From contig JAUJPP010000005.1 in the NCBI GenBank assembly GCA_030562195.1, positions 25,779,106 through 25,843,105 on the forward strand: 64,000 nucleotides of DNA, written 5' to 3'. The notes beneath the pieces are model-generated. The model saw only the letters and a list, made by a program, of their open reading frames with translations. It made no database searches and was not told the DNA's origin. The translations under genes and the position numbers were made by a program. Position 1 is the stretch's first letter; every line of letters begins with the position of its first letter. Positions 24,865 through 34,644 of the stretch are shown here, piece by piece. Origin of the DNA: Nipponacmea schrenckii (lineage: Eukaryota; Mollusca; Gastropoda; Lottiidae).

Positions 24865-26400
24865 ACGACCGTCCGTCCGTCCGTCCACATTTGTTGTATC
24901 CACGATAGAGGCTACAGTTTTTATCCGATCTTAATGAAACTTGGTATACATGTATATATTGATGATATCTCGGTCAAGTTCGAAAATGGAAATTATCGCA
25001 TGAACGGTTTTTGAGTTATTGCACTTGACTTAGTAAAAACGCGTCAAATTTGATTTGTATCCACAATAGAGGCTACAGTTTTTATCTGATATTAATGAAA
25101 CTTGGTATACATGTATATATTGATGATATCTCGGTCAAGTTCGAAAATGGAAATTATCGCATGAACGGAATTTGAGTTATTGCCCTTGACTTAGTAAAAA
25201 CGCGTCAAATTTGGGTTGTATCCACATTAGAGGCTATATTTTCTATCCGATCTTAATGAAACTTGGTTTACATGTATATATTGATGATATCTCGGTCAAG
25301 TTCGAAAATGGAAATTATCGCATGAACGGTTTTTGAGTTATTGCACTTGACTTAGTAAAAACGCGTCAAATTTGGTTTGTATCCATAATAGAGGCTACAG
25401 TTTTTATCCGATACTAATGAAACTTGGTATACATGTATATATTGATGATATCTCGGTCAAGTTCGAAAATGGAAATTATCACATGAACGGTTTTTGAGTT
25501 ATTGCCCTTGACTTAGTAAAAACGCGTCAAATTTGGTTTGTATCCACAATAGAGGCTATAGTTGTTATCCGATCTTAATCAAACTTGGTATACATGTATA
25601 TATTGATGATATCTCGGTCAAGTTCGAAAATAGAAATAATCGCAGGAGCGGTTTTTGAGTTATTGCCCTTTACTTAGTAAAAAGGCGTCAAATTTGGGTT
25701 GTATCCACAATAGAGGCTACAGTTTTTATCCGATCTTAATGAAACTTGGTATACATGTATATATTGATGATATCTGCGTCAAGTTCGAAAATGGAAATTA
25801 TCGCATGAAAGGTTTTTGAGTTATTGCCATTGACTTAAAAAAATCTTGTCAAAATTATAGTTTCCATGCAATAAATCCTCCAATTTTCAGAGGATGTTGA
25901 TGAAACTTGGTGTGAGCATTGGAATTGATAAGGCCTCGGTCAAGTTTGAATTTGACAGTTTTTCAATGAATTGTTTTAAGTAATTGCCCTTGTCTTAGTA
26001 AAATTGCATCAAAATTCTATTGTGGTTGCAATAAGACGCTTTAATTTTCAAAGGATTTTGATGGAACTTGTTGTAAGCATCAGAATTGATAAGACATTAG
26101 TCAAGTTTGAATTTCTGACTTTTTTTAACAATTGGTTTTTGGGTTATTGCCCTTGACTTAGTAAAATTGTGTCAAAAATATTTGTGGGTGCAAAATAAGC
26201 TACAATTTTTTAATAGATTTGATGAAACTTGGTATGAGTATTGAAATAGATAAGATGGTGGTCAAGTTCGAATTTTCCATGAACAGTTTTTGAGTTTTTG
26301 CCCTTAACTTCAATATTAATTCAGTGAATTTTTTTTTAGTTATTGCTCTATTTATTTCTCAAATTCAATGCTGCCAGTGGGCGTATGTTACCTTGCCTGG
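24865..26400 (+). mobile_element. (GTCC)n element with exact 161-bp monomers
   Basis: A GTCCGTCCGTCCGTCC tract at ~24870 is followed by six monomers. The phrase CACAATAGAGGCTACAG or its variants occurs at 24901, 25062, 25223, 25384, 25545 and 25706, that is every 161 bp. The first six monomers are ~95% alike; later ones (25860-26330) are diverged and of the 14-17 kb type. The end, CCAGTGGGCGTATGTTACC, matches the 5-kb copy. The usual TATACGCCC head is missing, so it is 5' truncated. Confidence 0.8.
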
Positions 26401-26479
26401 CAAGCTATCTTTACGATTTTGATTAATTATTGTTTTTATTAATTTTAGGTTTTTTTATGTATTTTGTTTCATCTTTCTA

Positions 26480-26637
26480 ATAAAAGTTTCTCTGTTTCCC
26501 TCCATTCTTTCTATATATTGTCGGTTTCTCGAATTTTTACAATTTCAATTCCCGATTTCTGCGGTTCTTCTGCTCTCAAACCATTGAGAAACGTCGAAAA
26601 AAAAAATTGCAAATGTCCCCAATGGGCCACGGTATAA
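26480..26637 (+). repeat. Interspersed repeat paired with 13722-13850
   Basis: Reverse complement of the 13.7-kb block (CTCAAACCATTGAGAAACGTCG; TATTGTCGGTTTCTCG). It ends at CCCCAATGGGCCACGGTA. 26640-26880 holds further degenerate (GTCC)n-element monomer text (GGTGTGAACAT, GAGTTATTGCCCTTGACTTAG). Confidence 0.6.
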
Positions 26638-26894
26638 AATGATGTTTAGATAAATGTACCGAATCGAATTATATTTGCCTTGCTATTATTTTTACTATTA
26701 CGGTATGGACAGAAATTCACACCAAGCTTGAGAATGGTCATACAAATTTAGATGATGTTCTAAAGAAATGTATTACCGTGTGGACAGGCCTTAAGAAATT
26801 TGGTGTGAACATATTTTTTGATGAGATCTTCGACAATGAACGGGTTTGGAGTTATTGCCCTTGACTTAGTCCAAACACATTTGAATTCTATTTT

Positions 26895-27050
26895 TTTATT
26901 CTTGAGAACCCAAATTTTAATTTTTTAAGAAAAGGTATCATTTAAACCCATAAATATTATTTTTATATTTATTTTTCCAAAAATTTACTTTTTAGTTAAA
27001 AAGGAAAAAATTTTTTAATTAGGGTTTTCTTTTCCCCGTTCCTTCATTTT
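26895..27050. other. Homopolymer-rich junction sequence
   Basis: About 150 bp of short A and T runs, similar in texture to 19820-20870, immediately precede the displaced SLC17 fragment. Probably an assembly join or gap fill. Confidence 0.45.
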
Positions 27051-27504
27051 GGAAAAAGAACTAATCTAAGTGTTGCTATAGTTTGTATGGTAAACAGCAC
27101 CGAGCGAAATGTAACTATCAATAATACTAGACATTTTCTTCCATTGTCTGAGGTAAGTTGCGATATTCTCTTGCTTGAACGAATCGAATGATTCGAGTTG
27201 ACTCCAATGTCCCTTCTAGTTTTAGTTTCACATCTCCATATTGATGTCTAATATATAATGTTTAAAATATATTCAGAAGTAGACGTTATATTAGAATAAC
27301 AAATACTATTATGGACATACTACTCTTTCGTCTTTAATGCAAGGTTTCAATTCACATACAGGAATCTTTATAATCTTTATAAATCAGTATGTTGTTTAAT
27401 ACTTTTTTTAGGTCGTGATACCTATACCTAAATGTTTATGGTTACAATGCCTGGGCAGTATCTTCTATCATTAGCCTAATTAGTGCCTTACCCTTTATCT
27501 TTTG
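27050..27504 (+). pseudogene. Displaced copy of SLC17 exon 2 end plus intron 2 start
   Basis: From ~27060 to 27504 the sequence is identical by eye to 38290-38734 (offset 11,230), covering the end of the second coding exon ([11 protein letters not shown]...LPLSE), its GTAAGT donor and ~350 bp of intron. The copy starts at noise and stops inside text GCCCTTGACTTAGTCAAAACACATTTGAA, which also precedes the insertion at ~26860-26890. No other SLC17 exon accompanies it. It cannot be a functional gene; it is a recent duplication, a haplotype leftover or a misassembly. Confidence 0.8.
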
Positions 27505-28479
27505 CCCTTGACTTAGTCAAAACACATTTGAATTACTATTAGCTTGTGATAGCGATAGAGACTACAGTCTTTAACTTTTTTGAATGAAATATGTTGTGAT
27601 CATTTATATTCTATATTATTATATTATATTATATATTGGTCATTTCAACAAATAATGTTCTACTTTTAGCTATGTTAAAACAGAAAATATACTTTAATGT
27701 GAGCGTATCTTGCTTGAAAACCCCTTGTTCCATACCTGCTGATTGCGATATGGCAACAAAAGTGGTGATACGATTAACTTCTTCATTTGTGTTATAAATT
27801 TATTTATGGTTTATAATTATTTATTCAGTGTGTTTTTCTCCTGATTCACAGTTTTATTTACCTAAATATCTCCAAAAACACGACAGTATTTACTTCGCCA
27901 CTGCACTTCCGTCTAAATAGCTTTTCGGGGGGCTCATAGGTACATATTCTAGACCCTAGGTTCTCAAATGGGGTTGAATTCATCCCCAAAGGGGGAATAG
28001 CCCGGGTCCAGGGGGGGGGGGGGCGGATGGACACGCTCGAGTTAAGGTTTCTCAAGTGACCACACTGTGCAGAGTGCAGAATTCCAACATTTGCATTTCC
28101 GGAGTTGTGGTTTTGTTGAGAATGTATTATGTGTAAAGATAAATGGTCTATGAGTTTTCATAGGTTAGTGTGCTCCTGGGTCGGGAACCTTTTATTTATA
28201 GAGTTACTTAAAAATAATTGGTTTCTGATATAAAGGGGCATGTTTTGCATCTCTTTGCCATACATGGAGCACTCTTTAATCCTGGAGGTACTTCGGCATA
28301 ATGTTTATTTTTATCTGCTATCTGTGCTAAAGTGGAAGTTTTTATATTTTTTAAAAACGTTTATAGTACCTATACTGTCAGTTTTGAGAAAAGCATCGTA
28401 CACCCTTGGACGAAATCAGAAGATCTTGTGCAAATTCAGGGAAATCGTAAAACTTTTGACTTAATTTTGCCAGAAAAAG
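27505..28479. repeat. Repeat-rich flank left of MULE
   Basis: It contains the 27960-28160 repeat (inverse of 17815-17935) with a G9-10 run at ~28013-28023. The remainder is AT-rich non-coding text. No gene seen. Confidence 0.5.
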
Positions 28480-29205
28480 CGGTTAGTGTAAAATGCCCAA
28501 CGCCCAAAAGCGCCCAAAAGCGCCCAACAGCAAAAAGACGTCTGGATAATCAAAACTACTGGTAGGGTAAAAAAATTGGAATTTTCGGTGAAGGTAACGA
28601 GAAACGAAAAAAAGGAGACTTTTTATATGATTTACTTTTTTATCGAAAGTTCTCTAATAATAAAATATATCTGTGGGTCGTTTGTCTTTATTTTTTTCTA
28701 ATGCCTAGATCTCTGTCGACTGTAATAAATTTCATTGAAATTAAAACACAATTATAAAGGTTTTATGTTTTAGCCTAAGTTATTTCCCTTGATTCTGCCT
28801 GCGCAACGTCAAGATGGCGGCAATAGCACATGTAGTCGTAGATTTGTTAACTTAAAATGAACTGACAAGCGAAGACAAATTTTCCTTACTCATACGGATG
28901 TACCATATAACATGACTGTGGGTCAACCCCCATTAAAACCTGCAAGGACAGAAAACGTCCTTGTAGACAAGGAAGTGGCCGGGGTTGATTGGCTTCACAC
29001 TTCATGTGGAAGCTGGAGACTGAAAAACCAAACAGCAAATGGATGGATAAATCGCCAACTCTCTCAGTTAGAGTTCAAAACAGGTGTGGATGGTGAGGGA
29101 TATATAATGAAAACCAAATATTTTCACCACTCCAATTATGTAAAAGTCAAAAGAACCACAACAGAAATGGTCAAGATTTCAGGTGATCAAAAACAAGGTA
29201 GGTAG
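28480..29205 (+). repeat. MULE left terminal inverted repeat (with promoter and first coding exon)
   Basis: It matches the reverse complement of 36497-37236 almost base for base. Differences by eye: one extra GCGCCCAAAA unit near 28505, a 24-bp gap within the exon relative to the right copy, and a few substitutions. Similarity ends just past the splice donor of exon 1, at ~29205. Confidence 0.85.
28790..28915 (+). promoter_or_regulatory. TIR-borne promoter-like region with uORF
   Basis: CTGCGCAACG (NRF-1-like) is followed at 28809 by CAAGATGGCGGC, a perfect YY1-type core typical of TATA-less animal promoters. A small uORF of five codons (28898-28915) ends in TGA that overlaps the main start, ATGA. 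The right arm carries the same elements on the minus strand (36901-36925). Promoter activity is inferred from motif content and position. Confidence 0.5.
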
Positions 29206-30536
29206 TCATTGTAGATCTATGTCTATATAAAAAGTAGGGCCTATATAGGCCTAACTATAAACCTATAGTATAAATAATATCTTGATTTAGGTTATCCCTA
29301 GAAGTAGTTAATTATTTTATTTTTGGGTCGTTTTAAACAAAAGGGAGATAAGTAGATAACCAATGCGTGAAAATTCAATTCAATATCCGTAATTGTTATT
29401 CATATTTTTTCAGAAAACACAACATTCGCACTTATTCAATATTATTTTCCTGATGAGGTTACTAGCATGTCCCCAAAGAAAAAGAAAAGAAGAACTGAAT
29501 GTAGCAGTAGTTCAAGTAAGTCATTAAAAACAATACTGAATATGCTTATCATGTTAGCAGGCACGTAGCCAGACTTGATTGTTTGGGGGTGGGTGGGTTT
29601 CAAAAGCCTACCGCCAACCGCTGCCAACCGGCCTACCGGAAGGAAAAAAATGCGCCAAAATAGATATTGTTAAATTTAAGGATCGTAGATTTTCATACAA
29701 TAAAACGAAACTATTCAATTTGACGGAACTTTTGCTGACGTCAAAATTATGGAATCAAAATTATTTTAAAAATGAAACGAAAAAAAATAAATATTTTCTT
29801 TTCGTGTTCAGCGATGTTTGTCTTCACATTAACTTATACAATTCATGCCAAAAAAGCAATAGTCTAATTTGTATTCAAATGGGACACACAATTAACCGTA
29901 AAAGTACCCTTAAATCTTTTTTAAATGATCACGACAGGAAGGTCGTTTGTTTCAGAGTTACTTCCCTTAATCTATTTATTTAACGTCGTCGGCATCATGG
30001 ATGATCAACAAGGCCAAGGGATCTTTCTTCCACCTTTTAGAAGTTAATCAATTTGATTAAACAAAGTATTAAATACAAAGGATCAATTTTATGGAATGGT
30101 CTAGACGAAATATTAAATCAGCATCAGATTTTAAGACTTTTCGAAGGATGATTCTTGGTAATCTTTCATTAACATAAGCATACTTCCTGTTACACGGGTA
30201 TTCTTTTCACCAACTATAGGCTTACTTGCTGATGGCTATCTTAACAATTGTGTTTCTCCATGATTTAATGATTTAAGTAATTTATTAATTTTATTTTTCC
30301 CTTTCCCACAGGTATATCACCACCAACAATTCTATTTTGGCCTAACTTGAACCATTTTGAAAATCTAAATTACTACTGTCGGGGGATGAGTAAACATCCT
30401 TAAAGCTGGTCTTCAGCATGGACAAATCCTACCTCCCCCTCCATAGAAAATAAGAACATAAAATGGAGTAGGGTTGGGTAGCCCGCTCGCAGCACATGCA
30501 CTGACGCTTTGGCAATTCTTTTTTCTTTTTTCTTTT

Positions 30537-30570
<34 letters not shown>

Positions 30571-33500
30571 ATGTTTTGATGTCTGATCGGCTAATGCAGA
30601 TGTACTTGTCTATTCCTTGGTTTTTGTGGTCATGTACTTGATCGCAGAATGATGAATCTGTCCATTTTATACACATGTACTGGTGTATTTTAAAACTAAT
30701 TGTACATTGAAATGATATCTGGTTTTTGCTGTCATGTACTTGATCGCCGGAAGATAAATCTGTCCATTATTTACACATGTAATTGTGTATTTTAAAATAA
30801 ATTGTACGTTGAAATAATACGTGATTTTTTTGCGGTCGTGTGCATGGCCGCGGGAACTATATATTACATCCATTTTATAAACTAATTGTAGGTTGAAAAT
30901 CTGTCCATTCATGCACATGTACTTGTGTATTTTTAAACAAATTGTACGTGGAGTATTGTATATTTATTTTGTGGTCATGTACTTGATCGCCGGAACATAT
31001 CTCCATTTGATACACATGTCCTAGTGTATTTTTTAGTATTTCAGACGAATTGTATATTGAGATATTATGTATTTTCGATTTTTTTTTTTTTTTTTTTTTT
31101 TTTTTTCCCCCAATGTATTGCCCCATGGGCTGAATGTGAGACAGGACCATGTCCTTGTGTATTGGGCCTAATTCTGACCCATGTAAAATAAAGAGTTTAT
31201 TATTATTATTATTATTATTAATCCTTGACGTAGACTATAATAAATCTGCGAATGCTCCTGTTAATCCAACCAAATCAGCAGTATATTTATCCGATAAAAC
31301 GCTTCACAAAGACTGGAAGCACACTTCCAGCACTTGGAAAAAGAAAGAAATCGCTGAACACGAAAATGAAAATTTATTTTTTTCGTTTCATTCTTAAGAT
31401 AATTTTGATTCCATAATTTTGACGTCAACAAAAATTCCGCCAAATTAAATAGTTTCGTTTTATTGTATGAAAATCTACGATCCTTACATTTAACAATACC
31501 AATTTTGGCGCCTTTTTTGCTATCGGTAGGCCGGTTGGCAGCGGTTGGCGGTAGGCTTTTGAAACCCACCCTTTGGGGGTGCAAGAGATGTTTTCCCCCT
31601 GTAGCTGTAGCTGCTAAATATAAAATTAGGCCTATGTCTTAAAAAAAAAAAAAAAAAATCTGAACTTTATTAGACCAATGCACCAGTTAGTGTTTATTTA
31701 CAGTTTACCAGTTTATCTCTAATTTTAATGTGAACCATGTAGGCTATATTACCAGTTAATGATTTATTTTATTGTTGTCAAATAAAAGAACAAAGAGTTG
31801 AAAATTTTAAGTCCAGTTTCTCAATGTTGACCCTAGCGCAGTAGTGCATGATCCGGCTTTTTTGTGACATGCACATTGAAGCTACAAACTAAATATATCC
31901 TTCGGGCCTTATTCTCAATATATCTTAAATTAAAATGATTTTAGTGTTTCAGTAATCTGAGTGGTCAATCACTAAAATTGATATTAAATTTAGCTTTATC
32001 AGCCAATCAGATTACTATACTTCTTGAAATCTTAAGTTAAGTTTTCGAAAATAAGCAGGTGATACTACCAGAACATGAACACTAGATGCAAATACAGTTT
32101 CAAATCTGCGTATTAGAATCGTTTTGGATAATTTGTTATAGATTTTTTTTTTTCCTTTTTACAGATATTGAATGTTCATCTGGAATATCTGACAGAGAGC
32201 AGTTAAATAACAATTCAAAAACATGTTCAGTTATTGACGGTATAGGTGAATGGAACTTTTTTCTTTCTTTTTCTTTTAAATGAAACAAAAATTCTAAGGT
32301 AGTTCCCGCAGGGCTAGGTATTTATTGAAATTCTGACTATTGTTGATTACGATAATTGATAAAGAACTTCATAATCAATTTTATCAGTGTCCAAAAAGGA
32401 TTTATAATTACTTAAAAACGAATTAAACTCCATTTCATTTCATTTCTTGGTTATGTTTTCATTTTTCAGAAACCACAGCTGAAGCAAGTACACATTTATC
32501 AGAAATTTATTTCCAAGGTGAAGAAGAAATTTACTTTGACAATTCAGTTATAAATGTAACAGAAATACATACAGACAGAGGAATAGGTAATGCATATTTT
32601 GAAAGTTGATATCCACAAAATCCACGAAATTCTGGTTTTTGTCGTGGCTCAGTGGGTTAGACACTTGCTTGCTAGCCTGAAGGTCCCGGGTTCAATCCCG
32701 GCAAAAGTCGAGATTAACCTTCAGATTTTTCAGCCCGGTTTCCCCTTGTCAGTGATGCAGGTCGGACAAGTCAAAAGTGTCTAGACGTTCGGATGGGATA
32801 ATAAACCGATGCCTGCGTACGTTAAAGATCCCTCGACAGTTGGAAATCGAAAAAGAGCAGGCTAATGCCGCTGTCCTGGCAAAATTTCCCTCATTGCACA
32901 CTGCATGGCGTTGCCCGTCTTCCTTAGCCCATAAGGTGCAGAAGGGTAGGATGTAAAACTCCATTCATTCCATTTCATTTCTAGTTTTTGTCCTGGATTC
33001 ACAACTGATTTTTTAGTTGTACCCACTAATTATCAAAACTTTGTCAGATTTATCTTCTTGGGTAAAAGACTATTGTTTAAATTTTACTTTCAGACGTCCA
33101 CTCGTTGATAGTTACTTTTTAAAAATGTCTTTCAGAGTTTCCAAAGTTTGAGTTGAGTGGTCTTGCTACATTTTATAAAGGTAGATGGGAAAATGCTGAT
33201 GTTATCATTCATAAAGATTTGGTGAGAGATCACCCATTAAGCAGAAATATTTCAATAGTTGGATCCTTGACTTCAGAGAAGTTCCATAATGTCAGACTGC
33301 AAAAGGATTGCGCATTTCAGTAAGTTGCATGCTTCTTTATTTCATCAAAATGTTTGTTCGGTTACTTTTTTGTGTGCATATGATAACAGTCAGTTTGAGT
33401 TGATATACATGTATGCGTGTATTGTTATTTTTTTGTTTAAAAGCTGTCATCACATTCACACTAATTTCACACAAACCATAATTCATATGAAAAATCTGCT

Positions 33501-34184
33501 TTGAATGTTGAAAAGCAGAGAATGTGATTAGGTGATTTGGTTACTGTTCCTTAGTTTCATTGGCTATTAAGGGTTTATGGGTTTAACATTTGATTGATAT
33601 CCACCATCTCAGCTTTATTAACTTTTTTTAATCAGTTTCATTAAAACACTATGTCACACATTCTATTTGCATTTTTACTTTTACCTTTCAGATGTGATTG
33701 TGATGGTTTCAAATATAAAAACATATGTGCTCATGTGATAGCTGTTGCCTATAGAAAACAGATTCTTGAACAGTTCTTGGTCAATTTTGAGTTTCCAAAA
33801 CTCAAACAGGGAATATCTAATTTTAACGAGTCAGCTGGGAAGAAACCAGGTTTTAAATCAAGAAAAAGGCAAACGAACCATGAGCGTGAAGTTGTTCAGA
33901 CACAAGAAACAATTTCATATGAAGAAGAGAAATATTATGTGGTATTTATCAAGGATACTCAAGCAATGAAGTGCTATGGCTGCACTGGAAATTTAAGGGG
34001 AGTTGGTAAGGAAACAGCACCTCCACCTTTTGACATCACATTGCGCACGAAAACCTTTAGGCATTACAGAGAAAAGGCAACCAATAAGAATCCAGGTGTT
34101 CTTCATATAAAAAAAAACAAAAAGAAAATGTATATTTTCACCCCCAGTTGGCATGCTTGGATATTGGAAAAACGGAATTTTTGA
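28912..34184 (+). CDS. MULE gene A: TIR-encoded N terminus fused to SWIM zinc-finger half
   Basis: Six exons with matching phases: 28912-29197, 29414-29515, 32165-32239, 32470-32586, 33136-33319, 33692-34184 (418 residues). Exon 1 lies in the left TIR (VAGVDWLHTSCGSW, YIMKTKYFHHSNYVK). Exon 2 reads ENTTFALIQYYFPDE then SPKKKKRR, a likely nuclear signal. Exons 5-6 carry CDCDGFKYKNICAHVIAVA, a SWIM finger (CxCxnCxH), and CYGCTGNLRG...PPPFDITLR, a Cys-rich C-terminal segment found after SWIM in invertebrate MULE transposases. There is no DDE domain. After ~34135 the family-like C terminus (LACLDIGKTEF to ...LFSEFGYN, stop 34268-34270) continues in another frame, so a 1-nt indel near the CCCCC at 34141 is likely. 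DNA binding is inferred. Confidence 0.75.
29592..31571. mobile_element. Nested 1.98-kb non-autonomous transposon with ~220-bp TIRs
   Basis: The termini are GGTGGGTTTCAAAAGCC and its complement. The arms (29592 to ~29815, ~31350 to 31571) are inverted copies carrying TACCGCCAACCGCTGCC and GATCGTAGATTTTCATACA. TTTGGGGGTG occurs directly outside both ends (29582-29591 and 31572-31581), a 10-bp target duplication of MULE type. It sits in intron 2 of gene A. No transposase within. Confidence 0.8.
30570..31230 (-). repeat. Tandem ~120-bp repeats and a (TTA)n-tailed retroposon end
   Basis: About five copies of a unit with CATGTACTTGATCGCCGGAA, CTGTCCATTT and ACACATGTACTGTGTATTTT spaced ~115-125 bp lie between poly-T tracts at 30541 and 31081. 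At 31187-31220, AATAAAGAGTTTATTATTATT is a typical 3' end of a LINE- or SINE-type retroposon. All of it is inside the nested element. Confidence 0.55.
32644..32978 (+). mobile_element. tRNA-derived SINE in intron 4 of gene A
   Basis: The head has an A box (GTGGCTCAGTGGGTTAGA) and a B box (GGTTCAATCCC), as in tRNA genes. It is followed by a body with CGTTAAAGATCCCTCGACAG and CTCATTGCACACTGCATGG, and a CCATTCATTCCATTTCATT tail. Imperfect 13-14-bp target duplications flank it: TTCTGGTTTTTGTC at 32630-32643 and TTCTAGTTTTTGTC at ~32979-32992. Confidence 0.8.
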
Positions 34185-34479
34185 ATAGATTAGTTATTGA
34201 TGAGGACACTAAAGTACGGATTCAGACAAGCCACAAAAAACTTTTGTTTAGTGAATTTGGCTATAATTAAAAAGAATTTAACAATTCTTGTAAGAAAAGA
34301 AAACTTTATGGATACAAATTTGTTGTTTTTTTTCACATCTCTATTTTTTTTGTATTAAAATGTAACTGACAAAAACTATGTTCATTAAAATATCTTTCAT
34401 GTAAGAGTGATATGAAATTTAATGGGGTTTAATGTTCATTCCTAGACAATTCTATGGAGTCTTTATTTTGTTCTTCTCT

Positions 34480-34630
34480 ATCAACACTTGCGTGGCACAG
34501 GGGTCTTTGCTGTTGGACTTAACTGGAGATTGAGAAGGTACCCCTGTCGTCTTGCCACAGACCTAGGATCGAACCCATGCCTGCGAACCAGAGATGACCA
34601 ACAAGTAAGGATGCCACACTCTAGACTATC
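34480..34630 (-). mobile_element. tRNA-like SINE head fragment
   Basis: Read on the minus strand, it shows ATAGTCTAGAGTGTGGCATC (A-box region) and GGGTTCGATCCTAGG (B box), the spacing of a tRNA. It does not fold as an obvious intact tRNA with a matched acceptor stem. It lies between the two convergent MULE genes. Confidence 0.5.
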
Positions 34631-34644
34631 CAAACCTCTCTATC

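Noticed and set aside
29440..29480. CTGATGAG as a hammerhead ribozyme core
   Set aside because: No GAAA partner and stems at the needed spacing; it is coding exon 2 of gene A.
32644..32720. tRNA gene candidate
   Set aside because: A and B boxes present, but it continues into a SINE body with target duplications and no acceptor-stem pairing.
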